DNA of 64,000 bases from DASSFG01 sp035550375. Lineage in GTDB: Bacteria > Planctomycetota > Planctomycetia > Pirellulales > JAICIG01. The position numbers were made by a program, and so were the translations under genes. Numbering within the stretch: position 1 is the first letter of the stretch; every line of letters starts with the position of its first letter. The notes beneath the pieces are model-generated. The model was given only the letters and a program-made list of their open reading frames with translations, was not told where the DNA came from and made no database searches. Location of the stretch: NCBI GenBank assembly GCA_035550375.1, contig DASZPH010000055.1, forward strand, positions 26,850-90,849, read 5' to 3'. Of this stretch, positions 16,299-25,234 are shown one piece after another.

Positions 16299-18724
16299 CG
16301 CAAACTGCTGGGCCAAAGCCTTGGTCGACCGCGGTTCGGCCGACGGTGATCATCAGTCTGGGCGGCCTTGGTGGCCGCGTGGTGGGCAGGCTGCGCGCGC
16401 GGCTTGAGCAACGATTCGACGAGCCCGTTGAGCGTCCCGGCCTGAAGCTCCTGGCGCTTGATACCGACCGCGCCGCGCTGCGCGCCCTGGAGGCGGGGCA
16501 AGCCGGGGCATGCCTGGCCCCCGACGAAACGCTGCACCTGCCGCTGCGCAAGCCGGCCGACTATCGCACGGCGTCGGACGAGATTCTGGCCTGGCTCGGC
16601 AGGCGGTGGCTATACAACATCCCCCGCTCTTTGCGCACCGAGGGCCTGCGGCCCCTGGGCCGGCTGGCGTTCGTCGGTCACCGCCGAGTCATCGGCGAGC
16701 GGATCGCGGCCGCCCTGGGGCAAGCGACGAGCGCCGCGGCGCGTCGGACCGGCGCCGAGAGGCAACCGGCAACGCAGGCGGGCCCTCTGCGCGTGTACGT
16801 CATCACCTCGATCGACGGAGGAACCGGCGGGGGCATGCTGCTCGACGTCGCCTACACCGTCCGGCAGCAACTCAAAGAACTGGGACTACCGACCGAAGAC
16901 GTGCACGGGATGCTGCTGCACGCAACGTTTGCGGCGGGCGCCGGCAACGACTTGCGTGCCGCCAACGCCTACGCCACGCTGACCGAGCTGAACCATTTCA
17001 TGCAAGGCAACGCGGCCTACCACGCCGGCCCGGTGGGGATTCTGCCGGCCGGCGACGTATCGGAGCCGCCCTTCGCGGACGTTTATCTGGTCGACCTGGG
17101 CGACGAGGTGGGCCAGGCCGAGTTCGACGAGGGGGTCGAGCGCGTCGTCGAATACCTCCAGCTTGACGTGGCGACCGCGTCGGGCGCCCTTCTCGAACGC
17201 TGGCGGAGCACGGATCGCGAAACCGACCGGCGCGCGTGCGCCAAGGGTGCCATGGCTGGCGAAGCGCGACGACCGGTGCGGCTGCGGTCCTTCGGGCTGC
17301 AAACGCTGCGGTTCAGCAAGGTCGCGATCGCCTCGCGCCAGTCCGATCGTCTTTGCCTGCACCTGGTGCGGAAATGGCTCGGCGAACACGAAGACCGCCA
17401 AGCCGCGTGCGCGAAGATCCAGCCGCCCGACTTTCAACTCGCCGACCTGACCGGGCGTCTGGCGGCGATCGCGGACAGCGCCCTGGGCGGCAGCGCCGAG
17501 TCTCATTTTCGGGCCCTGCTGGCGGCGGGGCCGGGTGCGCCCTCGGTCGTTCGCGACGACGATCCGGTCGGTCCCTTCGGCGAGGTGCTGCGGCGCATCC
17601 ATGCCGTGCTGGGAACGCCGGCAGGCCCCGACGTCGCTCCGCCCGCCAGACCGCTGCCGTTGGAGTGGACGCTACGAGAAGCCGCCGAGAAGCTGGCCGC
17701 GGCCGCGGGCCGTTCCCTGACGGAATCGATCGGCGAGTTGGTCGAACGGCCGCAGGCACGCCTGCCGGCGGCCACGGCGGCCGTCAGTCTCGTTCAAGGG
17801 CAGCTCCGCGATTTGCGGCGTTCGGCCGAGGAAGTGTTTCGCCACGACCACGACGAAGCGGCGTCGCTTTTGTCGAAACTGCAACGCGGCGAATTGACTC
17901 GGGGAATAACCTGGTTCGGCCGGTTTTCCACAGCGGCCAAAAATCCGGAAGACCTGCTGTTGCATTACTGCCGATTGCGACTGCGGGCCGTGATTCACAA
18001 ATGTGTTGCCACCTTGTCGCAGGAAGTGGCGGCCGAAGTTGCCTCCCTTGGCGACCGGCTCGTCAAGTTGCGGCAGGCGGTGCAAGCTCTTGCGAACCAG
18101 TTTTCGACGGCGCTTGCTTCACAAGACGAGAACGTGCCGGCCTGGTTGGCGTCGAGCGAAAGCACTCTGGCCGACGAGCTTGCCCCCCTAGCCGAAAAAC
18201 ATTTCGTCGACGAGCTTGACGATGCGCTGCAAAAAGAATGGCTCGAGACCCGAGGGGGATTGATGGGGCTGGCGGACGAAACTCCCGACGGCTTGCGGGC
18301 TCTTGAGCGAGGACTGCACCATCGCGGCTGCGAGCGGGTGGCCGCGCTTCTGGAGGGCGTGGATGCCTGGCACCTGCTGGCGAAAGCCAATCCGACGCCG
18401 GAAAAACTCAGTGCGGCGATACGGGCCGCCGCCGAGAACACGAGTATCCGCCTTTCGCGAACGTCCGCCGTCGAAAGGCTGCTGGTGCTTTTGCCCCGAG
18501 GCGCCAAGGGAAAGGTGGTCGTCGACGCCCTCAGGCACGATTGGCCCGACGGCTTTGTCGTGCCTTCCGACGACGGCGACCTGGTGTTTTGCCGAGAGGC
18601 CGCGGGGATTTCGTTGGTGGACGCGGCCAACTCGCTGGTCAAGGGCCGCCACGAGTGCGCCGCGGCAGCCCGCCACGTTCTGACTCGGGTGGATGTTTCC
18701 TGGGCAACGTTAGCGACCGGCTGA
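16295..18724 (+). CDS. Tubulin/FtsZ-superfamily protein (tubulin-like)
   Basis: A protein of 809 residues. The N-terminal third matches a tubulin/FtsZ GTPase: phosphate loop SLGGLGGRVVG at 21-31 (like FtsZ T1), ALDTDRAAL at 54-62 (like FtsZ NTDAQAL), and the tubulin signature loop DGGTGGGM with Gly-Gly-Thr-Gly-Gly-Gly at 175-180. FtsZ is about 400 residues, so roughly 500 residues are extra. They are helical, Leu/Ala/Glu-rich (for example LQRGELTRGITWFGRFS), without recognised motifs. I could not place a T7 catalytic loop. It probably belongs to the 'tubulin-like' (Tubulin_2) group and may form GTP-dependent filaments with the coupled AAA+ protein. It ends nine bases from a convergent gene, so the operon is two genes. 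Confidence 0.85.
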   Translation: MTQTAGPKPWSTAVRPTVIISLGGLGGRVVGRLRARLEQRFDEPVERPGLKLLALDTDRAALRALEAGQAGACLAPDETLHLPLRKPADYRTASDEILAWLGRRWLYNIPRSLRTEGLRPLGRLAFVGHRRVIGERIAAALGQATSAAARRTGAERQPATQAGPLRVYVITSIDGGTGGGMLLDVAYTVRQQLKELGLPTEDVHGMLLHATFAAGAGNDLRAANAYATLTELNHFMQGNAAYHAGPVGILPAGDVSEPPFADVYLVDLGDEVGQAEFDEGVERVVEYLQLDVATASGALLERWRSTDRETDRRACAKGAMAGEARRPVRLRSFGLQTLRFSKVAIASRQSDRLCLHLVRKWLGEHEDRQAACAKIQPPDFQLADLTGRLAAIADSALGGSAESHFRALLAAGPGAPSVVRDDDPVGPFGEVLRRIHAVLGTPAGPDVAPPARPLPLEWTLREAAEKLAAAAGRSLTESIGELVERPQARLPAATAAVSLVQGQLRDLRRSAEEVFRHDHDEAASLLSKLQRGELTRGITWFGRFSTAAKNPEDLLLHYCRLRLRAVIHKCVATLSQEVAAEVASLGDRLVKLRQAVQALANQFSTALASQDENVPAWLASSESTLADELAPLAEKHFVDELDDALQKEWLETRGGLMGLADETPDGLRALERGLHHRGCERVAALLEGVDAWHLLAKANPTPEKLSAAIRAAAENTSIRLSRTSAVERLLVLLPRGAKGKVVVDALRHDWPDGFVVPSDDGDLVFCREAAGISLVDAANSLVKGRHECAAAARHVLTRVDVSWATLATG

Positions 18725-18733
18725 CGCCCTTCG

Positions 18734-19891
18734 CTACGGGGTTGATTCGGGCGGCATGGGCTGCGGACGCTCTTCGTCCGGACCACCCAGGCCTTCGCGA
18801 AACTGCCGGATGTATCCTCGGACCATGGATTGGCCGAGTCTCGCCGTATCGGGATCGCGCATCTGGATCCGGGTCAACGTGTTCAGCAGCACCGGCTTGA
18901 AGATCGAGTACAGCTCCATTGCTTGCAAGGTGTTGCCGACAAGCTGGATGGAGACCAACCGATCGGAAATCACCACCTGGAGCCGGTCGATCTTGGTCGC
19001 CGCATCGACCTGCGAGCGATCGAGCGAAAGGTGCAAAGCCACCGCCTGCCCGGCGTCGTCCCGTTCGACCTGTGGACGCAGATCGAGCATCTGATCGCGC
19101 TGCGAGCGCGCGGCGTCGAGCTGCTTCGTCAGGTCGGCGCGAGCTTTCTCGTCCTGGGCCGATTCGACCTGCGCCTTGAGCTCGGCGATTTGGTCGTTGA
19201 TCGCCGTGAGCCGCAATCCCGAGAAGGAAAGGATCAGGTCGATCACATCGTCCATCGATTGCAACGTGGGCGTGGATGCGAGCTTTTCCCTCATTCTCAG
19301 CCGGAACGTCTCTTCGGCGGAGAGCGGGCCGTCGCGCACCGAGCCTTGTTGCGCCCGGCGCTCCAGCCGGTCGGCAAAGCGCGCCATGGCTCGATTTGCC
19401 AGCGACACCACGTCGGTCTGGAATCGCAATTCGCCGTCGAGGACGCCCAGCGGTCTCCCGTCGGGGCGTCGCTGCACGCTGCCTCTCAAATCGAGGTCAA
19501 CCTGGGTCGGCTCGTCGGACCATGCCGACCGCTTCAACCGCGCGGCGCCCACCAGGTGCACCATGTCGCGCGCCAGGTTCGTGTCGTTGGGATCGAGCCT
19601 TAGACGCAGATACTCCAGCCCCCCCTCTTCGTCGAGCAGCGGTTGGAGCAGGGCCACGATGCCGTCATTCAACTTGACGACATCCAGAGCGGGTGTGTTT
19701 TTATCGCCGTTGAGCGATCCCAGAAGCTGGCCCAGCGGTCCGGCCGGGTCGGCAAGCTTGCGAAGCCGCTCGCCCCGTTGCACGCGCCGCTCGGGCGTGC
19801 CGCGACGCGGCGCCGGCAACTCTTCTTGTCCAAACCCCCGCGGCGCCGCAACGAGTGCCAGCAGCACTGCCAGTGCCATTACTTTTCTCAC
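18734..19891 (-). CDS. Exported protein, unknown family
   Basis: A protein of 385 residues with a GTG start at 19891, chosen because AGGAGG lies five bases upstream and the resulting N-terminus is a signal peptide (VRKVMALAVLLALVAAPRGFGQ region, cleavage near residue 20). The mature protein is helical and charged. Residues about 235-285 form a coiled coil (INDQIAELKAQVESAQDEKA, then LTKQLDAARSQRDQM). The C-terminus is Pro-rich. It converges on the tubulin-like gene with a nine-base gap. It probably works in the periplasm or envelope. No enzymatic motif was seen. Confidence 0.7.
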   Translation of the reverse strand: MRKVMALAVLLALVAAPRGFGQEELPAPRRGTPERRVQRGERLRKLADPAGPLGQLLGSLNGDKNTPALDVVKLNDGIVALLQPLLDEEGGLEYLRLRLDPNDTNLARDMVHLVGAARLKRSAWSDEPTQVDLDLRGSVQRRPDGRPLGVLDGELRFQTDVVSLANRAMARFADRLERRAQQGSVRDGPLSAEETFRLRMREKLASTPTLQSMDDVIDLILSFSGLRLTAINDQIAELKAQVESAQDEKARADLTKQLDAARSQRDQMLDLRPQVERDDAGQAVALHLSLDRSQVDAATKIDRLQVVISDRLVSIQLVGNTLQAMELYSIFKPVLLNTLTRIQMRDPDTARLGQSMVRGYIRQFREGLGGPDEERPQPMPPESTP

Positions 19892-20033
19892 GGCGACCTC
19901 CTTCACTTGTTCGCGTGCCAAACGCATGACCAAAACAGACGCATTTTCTGCGCCTGCATTATACGCGCCTCGCTGGATGGGGTAACTCCGATTCCTCGCG
20001 GTGCGTTCTGCCACGCATGGGCAAACGCCGCGG

Positions 20034-21803
20034 CTATTTCGGGTCCGCGCCTTGGCCGTTCGCCTCCAGCGTGCACGACACGTGAACGCTCGATTCGTCC
20101 ACTCGCGTGGCCACCACCAGACGGTCGGCAAGCCGGCAGAACGCCAGCAATGTTTGGTACTCGCGCTCTTGGCTCCTGGCGTCGAGTTGCTTTCCCTCCC
20201 ACAAGAACTCAACCGCAGACGGCCCCCTCGCCGCCAGTTTGCGCCATTCCGCCAGATTGACGCGCATCAGGCCGCTCGGGTCGCCGAGCGGGTGGCCGGC
20301 ATGCGTGCGGGTGGCGCTTGACCGCGAGGCCTGCTCAATCGCGGCCGCCGAGGTGCCGAACCACAACCGGCCGAGGCGGTCGACGCAGTAGGCCAACTCC
20401 TGCTCTGGCCGGTCGGGCAAGAGGCCCAACACGGTCGTGATTCTCGATCCGTCGTGGTCCGTCGACCGTATGGACGCCAGCGCCACCTTCGACTGGCGGT
20501 TGACCGCTTCGACCGCGGAAGACAACAGCGCGTGGAGCACGGGTTCCAAGGTCTCGGCCAGCGGCTTCTCCTGCGGTCCCGCCTCCAAAGGACGGGTTTG
20601 AAGACCGACCACCAAGTCGACCGAACGGGATGGGGGGCGATCGGAGGCCGCCTTCAAAAATCCTCCCCAATCGGGGCCGACGCCGGCCGCGAGCGCCCAG
20701 AAGAGGATGCTGTCGAATTGACTTCTCGGATCTCGGTCGTCGGGGCCATTATGTTCGATCCCGTAGCGGATCAGGCGCCGGATGTCGGCGTGTCCGGCGA
20801 AGGCGATCAAAGCGTCGTCGGGCAGGCGGTCGACAAACTGGCAACTTCCTGCCAGCGAGGCCGCCACCTCGCGCACCGGCTCGGGCAGAGCGTCGGGCCG
20901 CCACTGCCAGGCCAACTCGACGGCCGTCTGGGGCGCGAGCTGAAGTCCGCCCGACACGTATTCGATGGCCCGCCACGCCGCAACGATAACCGCCTGCGAC
21001 TTGGCCTCCTCCGAACCCGGGGGCTTGCGCTTCAAGTCGGCCTCTAGCGCCGCGTCCCAGGCGCGCGGGTTGATGAACAGTTTTGCCGCGACGCCGCCCG
21101 TCAGCCGATGCGCGGCGGCCAGATAGGCCGGCGAACTCGCCAGAGACGTCGGCTCAACGGCCGCGCGGCGCCGCAGAATTTCTCCCAGCAGCGCCTCGTC
21201 GTTCGCGAAGATGGCGACGTCCCCCACCGCCGTGATAAAGAACTCCGACTGTTCCTCGTCCGGAACCACCACGTCGATCGAAAACGTGCTGTCGCCCGCG
21301 ACCACGGTGCGCCGCCCGCGCCACCTGCCCGCCAGACGCCGGGCGGCGACCAGCCTTTCCAGCAGCCGGCGCATGAGCTGGCCGTCGGTCGACTCGGCCA
21401 GCAACAGCGCGCGGGGCTTGTCGGTCTGCGGATTGGACGGGGGCCAGATGGCGAACAACAGTTGCCGGCCGAGCAGTTTCGTGGCCAGCTCACGTGGCGT
21501 CACGCCGGTTCGCCGCTCGATTTCGCCGGCCAGCAGCGAAAGTCCCTGCCGGTGCTGCGAAAGCCACTCGGCTGCCGGCGGAAACTCAACGACGCCCTGG
21601 TAGAAGCGGCTTTCAGAAAACCTTGCCCATTCTTCACCCAGGTTCTCGACTTCCAAACAGAGGCCGACGTCGGCGTCGAGCCACTCCGCGAAGCGAACGT
21701 GGTTTGCCGTCGCCGTCGGCTGATCTTCGTCGGCGACGGCCGTCGCGGATAGAAGACAGGCGATCAACGCCGCCACCGGAAGGCGCCGACCGATGGAACT
21801 CAT
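20034..21803 (-). CDS. Exported protein downstream of anti-sigma factor (DUF3352-like)
   Basis: A protein of 589 residues with a signal peptide (SSIGRRLPVAALIACLLSATAVADE). Features resemble planctomycete proteins often called DUF3352-like: repeated segments such as ALLLAESTDGQLMRRLLERL, FFITAVGDVAIFANDEALLGEIL and FGTSAAAIEQASRSSATRT that look like paired alpha/beta modules. No catalytic motif was seen. The start ATG at 21803 overlaps the anti-sigma stop codon by four bases, so it is the third gene of the sigma/anti-sigma operon and could be an envelope-stress component or target. Confidence 0.7.
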   Translation of the reverse strand: MSSIGRRLPVAALIACLLSATAVADEDQPTATANHVRFAEWLDADVGLCLEVENLGEEWARFSESRFYQGVVEFPPAAEWLSQHRQGLSLLAGEIERRTGVTPRELATKLLGRQLLFAIWPPSNPQTDKPRALLLAESTDGQLMRRLLERLVAARRLAGRWRGRRTVVAGDSTFSIDVVVPDEEQSEFFITAVGDVAIFANDEALLGEILRRRAAVEPTSLASSPAYLAAAHRLTGGVAAKLFINPRAWDAALEADLKRKPPGSEEAKSQAVIVAAWRAIEYVSGGLQLAPQTAVELAWQWRPDALPEPVREVAASLAGSCQFVDRLPDDALIAFAGHADIRRLIRYGIEHNGPDDRDPRSQFDSILFWALAAGVGPDWGGFLKAASDRPPSRSVDLVVGLQTRPLEAGPQEKPLAETLEPVLHALLSSAVEAVNRQSKVALASIRSTDHDGSRITTVLGLLPDRPEQELAYCVDRLGRLWFGTSAAAIEQASRSSATRTHAGHPLGDPSGLMRVNLAEWRKLAARGPSAVEFLWEGKQLDARSQEREYQTLLAFCRLADRLVVATRVDESSVHVSCTLEANGQGADPK

Positions 21804-22486
21804 GAACGGCGCCCCTCTTCGCCGATCCCCCAAAGCTGCAAGAAGCCGTTGATCACCCCCACCGTCGGCTTGGTGACGGGCTGGAGGCCGTCGGCTACAT
21901 CGTGCGCCCACTCGGTGCCAGGCAGCGAGCCGATCAGGTCGTCGGCCTTGAGCTGGGTCGGATCGAGAAAGGCGGTTGCCAGTGGCGTTCGCGCCGCCGG
22001 TCGGACGGCGTCGCGCCGCTTGTCTGGGCGAGCGATCGAGCGCACCTCGGTGTTTCGCGGGGGCCGACGGGCTTCGGCGATCTCTGGCGCGCGCTGCCGG
22101 CGAGCGGGATCGGCGGTCGGACGATCGTTGTCGGCCAGACCGCCGCCTCGGTTGAAGAACCAAGGCAAACCGATTCCGGCCACAAGCACGGCCGCCGCGG
22201 CTACGGCCACGGTTGCCCAACGGGGGAAGTACAGCACTCGCGGTTGGTGCAACGTGGTCGACGAGCCAGGCCGACGCACTTGGCTCACGACGCGAGGAGT
22301 CAGCCACGCCGGTTCAGGCGGCATCTCGGCCTGTTGCAAACCGACGAGCATCGCTTCGTAGGCCCTGGCCAGCTCGCGGCACGGGGCGCACGTGCGGATG
22401 TGCTCCCCGAGGTCGCCGGCTGAGGAGAGCGGCTGGCGCGCGTCGAGCACCTCGTTCAATCGCGATTCAAAACGTTCACACTGCAT
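21800..22486 (-). CDS. Anti-sigma factor, zinc-finger type
   Basis: A protein of 228 residues. The cytoplasmic N-terminus has the HxxxCxxC zinc motif of anti-sigma domains (HIRTCAPC near residues 29-36). A single transmembrane helix follows at about 100-120 (ATVAVAAAAVLVAGIGLPWFF). The exported C-terminus is Arg/Pro-rich. It should bind and restrain the ECF sigma factor coded immediately upstream, releasing it on an envelope signal. The ATG at 22486 overlaps the sigma-factor stop by 11 bases and the next gene follows by an ATGA overlap. Confidence 0.9.
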   Translation of the reverse strand: MQCERFESRLNEVLDARQPLSSAGDLGEHIRTCAPCRELARAYEAMLVGLQQAEMPPEPAWLTPRVVSQVRRPGSSTTLHQPRVLYFPRWATVAVAAAAVLVAGIGLPWFFNRGGGLADNDRPTADPARRQRAPEIAEARRPPRNTEVRSIARPDKRRDAVRPAARTPLATAFLDPTQLKADDLIGSLPGTEWAHDVADGLQPVTKPTVGVINGFLQLWGIGEEGRRS

Positions 22487-23030
22487 CGGACGATTCCTCC
22501 ACCACGCCGCGGCGCCGTAAATGGTCGGCAAGCTCGCGGCGGGCGCGATGGACCCAAGTCTTTACCGTGCCCACGGGGCACCCCAGCACGTCTGCAATCT
22601 CAGCGTAGGTCAACTCCTGCTCGTGAAACAACACGAACGCCTGTCGGTATTCGTATCGCAAACGCCCTAGCGCCAAAGCCACCTCTTCCCCCAGATGTCG
22701 CTCTCGCCGGAACGAACGCGCATCGGGCAACGCCTCAACTTCGCACGAGGGTTTCGGCAGGCGCCGCCGAGCCGCCAGCACCGTGCGACACCGATTCCCG
22801 GCGATGGCCAACAACCAGGGGAGAAAGCCTCGCTGGCTGTCCCAGTTCGCCAGGCTGCGCATCGCCCGCACAAACGATTCTTGAGCTACATCCTCCGCAT
22901 CCTGCCGATGGCCGAGCATCCGGTAACAGAGACCGAAAACATGGCCGCGGAAACGGTCGACCAGCTCCGTGGTCGCCGACTCCTCGCCCGACAGACTGCG
23001 CCGAACCAACTCGGAAACGTCGTCCGGCAA
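22476..23030 (-). CDS. RNA polymerase ECF sigma factor (sigma-70 family)
   Basis: A protein of 184 residues. Region 2 is FRGHVFGLCYRMLGHRQDAE with the following DVAQESFVRAM (core binding and -10 recognition). Region 4 is LTYAEIADVLGCPVGTVKTW with the following VHRARREL (-35 recognition). A TTG at 23030 is chosen because GAGGTG lies five bases upstream and the length then matches ECF sigmas. The frame stays open to an ATG at 23156. Upstream, GAACC and CGAT elements 18 bases apart at 23084-23110 could be a self-regulated promoter, but the spacing is a little long. It forms an operon with its anti-sigma factor. Confidence 0.92.
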   Translation of the reverse strand: MPDDVSELVRRSLSGEESATTELVDRFRGHVFGLCYRMLGHRQDAEDVAQESFVRAMRSLANWDSQRGFLPWLLAIAGNRCRTVLAARRRLPKPSCEVEALPDARSFRRERHLGEEVALALGRLRYEYRQAFVLFHEQELTYAEIADVLGCPVGTVKTWVHRARRELADHLRRRGVVEESSDAV

Positions 23031-23293
23031 TTGTTCACCTCGGCTGCCTACAACCCACCCTCCTGAGGCCGGCAAAAACCGTGATCGTCCCAGCTTTGCT
23101 CGAACGGTTCTTGTTGCCTCTGAGAGGTCGCCACGAAACCTAGGGTGCATCGCCACGGCGCTGAGTTACCGAACGCGGTTGCACCCAACGGGTTTCTTTG
23201 GCAACCTGTAAAACAATACCCGGCAACAGGTAAGGTGGTTTCAGGAATCGGCAGTTTTACCCGGCCCGCCATCATCGGCGGTGGGGCAGCCGT

Positions 23294-23608
23294 TTAGGAG
23301 TCTGCGACTTCGCGGTAGATATCGATCATTTCGCGCGGAGACACGTCTTCGAGTTGCTTACCCCGGCGATCGAGATGCTCGTTGATCTTGATCGCGGTTT
23401 CCTGCATTCTGGCGTGAGTCTCCTGGGAACCGCCATAAAGCACAAAGTTCTTGCCTCGGGTGAGGCGCTTCTGGCCGTCGTCGCCGTCCAGGCCCAAGCC
23501 GAGCAAGGCGGCCTGCTTGCGTTGTTTTCTTGAGGCTCTCACCAAAGTCGCTCTCGAGTTGCCGGAAGCCCGTACAAAACTATACGTCGGCCGCGAAATT
23601 GCGGTCAA
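23294..23608 (-). CDS. Small conserved hypothetical protein
   Basis: A protein of 104 residues with a basic N-terminus and an acidic helical C-terminus (FVLYGGSQETHARMQETAI, then EHLDRRGKQLEDVSPREMID). I do not recognise a named family. It resembles short proteins found in planctomycete genomes. The start could be internal, since the first 40 residues are low-complexity and basic. It follows another small protein on the same strand by 17 bases, so the two may be co-transcribed. Confidence 0.5.
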   Translation of the reverse strand: MTAISRPTYSFVRASGNSRATLVRASRKQRKQAALLGLGLDGDDGQKRLTRGKNFVLYGGSQETHARMQETAIKINEHLDRRGKQLEDVSPREMIDIYREVADS

Positions 23609-23625
23609 GCGAAGAAAACCGACTG

Positions 23626-23832
23626 TCAGGCACCTTTGATCGCGTCCCTTACGACCTGCCGAGCCAGTTTAAACGCCTGACCCAGCACCTGGGCGCGTGC
23701 GTCCATCTGTTCCGCAGTAAAACTGCGCGGCGAACTGTTGGCCGAGAGCCCGGCAATTTCGATGGTCAGCGGCAGTAAATCGAGAAACTCCCGATACCGT
23801 CGCTTGAGCGCTTCGTCGTCGGTGGATGACAT
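23626..23832 (-). CDS. Small conserved planctomycete protein
   Basis: A protein of 68 residues, helical and charged (DEALKRRYREFLDLLPLTIE, then DARAQVLGQAFKLARQVV). Short proteins with this KRRYREFLDLLPLT pattern are frequent in Pirellulales genomes. The function is unknown. No signal peptide or metal motif was seen. Confidence 0.6.
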   Translation of the reverse strand: MSSTDDEALKRRYREFLDLLPLTIEIAGLSANSSPRSFTAEQMDARAQVLGQAFKLARQVVRDAIKGA

Positions 23833-23946
23833 GGTTGGCTAGCTCCTCCGTTCAGTGTGCCACCAACGATTGAAGCTAGTCAGCCGGGCGCCGCTCGGCA
23901 AGCACAATTTAACGGCCGGGCGGGCAGACGACGGATTAGAGAGGGC

Positions 23947-24684
23947 CTAGCGGCGCTTGAAGAACTTATTCAGAACATCGGCCGCGGCGGTACGGCTATC
24001 CGCCGAATCCCCTTTGGGCACGGGAGGCAGCTTGCCGGGCTGGGTTTTTCCGCCTGCGGCAGACTTTGCCGAAACGGGCTCGGGTTCCGGGCTCGGCTTC
24101 GATTCCGGACCGGGCTTCATCTGCGGGCCGGGCTTCGTCTGGGAGCCGGTCGCGGCATGACCGTTCGCCACGTCCGTTTTGCCCATATCGATTTCGCCCG
24201 TCTCGTTCATGTGAATGACCCGAGTCTCGGCATCAAGTACTTTCGAGTCGCCTGAAGCGGCGTCCCCGAGCCATTGGCTGACGTCCATGTTGTCGCCGCC
24301 GCCTTGGGGGCCATGGCCCTCCGCGGTGCGCGCCGCCGCTTCCTTGACGCTCTCGACCTTGGGCCGCTTCTTGGACGCCGCTGGAGCGGGAGTCGGGAGG
24401 ACGACCTCGAACTCCAAAGGCCCAACGACCAGTCGGTCGCCCGCCTTCAGTTCGCGTTCGCCGACGATGCGCTGGCCGTTGAGGATGGTGCCGTTTTTAC
24501 TGCCAAAGTCGCGCACCGCCACGAAGCCGTCCTCAATCAGCAACACGCAGTGATGCCGGCTGATGAGGTCGCTGCGGGGCCGCAATTGGCAGTCCTCAGC
24601 GCGCCCAATGAAGAACCGCGGTCCAGGAATGCTCAACTCCTGGCCGGAGTTTTTGCCCACCAACACCTTCAGTCGAACTTCCAT
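23947..24684 (-). CDS. FHA-domain protein
   Basis: A protein of 245 residues. The forkhead-associated domain fills residues 1-95 with all core residues: FFIGRAEDC (Gly-Arg), DLISRHHCVLL (Ser-Arg-His) and DFGSKNGTILNGQRI (Asn-Gly), so it should bind phosphothreonine peptides. Residues 100-225 are a disordered linker with Lys/Pro/Ala and a PGPQMKPGPESKPSPEPEP tract. A short basic helix ends the protein (DVLNKFFKRR). It probably works with Ser/Thr kinases, abundant in planctomycetes, but none is nearby. Confidence 0.88.
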   Translation of the reverse strand: MEVRLKVLVGKNSGQELSIPGPRFFIGRAEDCQLRPRSDLISRHHCVLLIEDGFVAVRDFGSKNGTILNGQRIVGERELKAGDRLVVGPLEFEVVLPTPAPAASKKRPKVESVKEAAARTAEGHGPQGGGDNMDVSQWLGDAASGDSKVLDAETRVIHMNETGEIDMGKTDVANGHAATGSQTKPGPQMKPGPESKPSPEPEPVSAKSAAGGKTQPGKLPPVPKGDSADSRTAAADVLNKFFKRR

Positions 24685-25234
24685 TGCGTGACAAGGCTCC
24701 GCAGAGGTTACGGATAGACTCTAAATAAGGGATCAGCGCGTGCGAACCCCTCTGCCGGATTTTATGTCACCTAACTTCAAACGACTGTAATAGCCAATGG
24801 GGACCCTAAATGCCGCCCCGAACCTTGTCCACCCCGAAGCCTGGGAAAAACGCCGTATAATCATCAGCCCCTTAAAGAATCATCGGCCGAAGCCCATCAC
24901 CAGCCTTGAAGGGAAAAAAATACAGATCGACGCAAGGCCGTGGATGCACTTACCGTACGAATCGCTCAGACGTATCAGCACCGCCGTCGCTGACTGCGAC
25001 GACGCGAATGCTTGCCGATGCCTCCGCCTGACTCCGACTTAAGGATTCTCTCACGTTCTGCTAGCAACTCAAGCCCTCAATGGGAGGGATACGCGCCGTG
25101 TCATTAACGAGGTGAGCCCCGCTTGTGAGGCAGTTCGCGTCGAGCTTCAGCAGAATGCCAGGGATAACAGCCGTGAGCATAGCAAGCACAAAGGCGTGTG
25201 TCAAAAAAAATTCAAAAAAATTATCGAAGGCCGT
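24685..25234. other. Intergenic region without supported gene
   Basis: About 550 bases of lower G+C content than the surroundings. A plus-strand frame of 81 codons at 24797-25042 has no ribosome-binding site and no protein-like pattern. Two A-tracts close together near 25202-25222 lie just beyond the lipoate ligase-like gene. On the minus strand they read as T-tracts, but no stem precedes them. Confidence 0.4.

Noticed and set aside
24797..25042. Plus-strand frame of 81 codons
   Set aside because: No ribosome-binding site, mixed composition and no recognised pattern; treated as intergenic.
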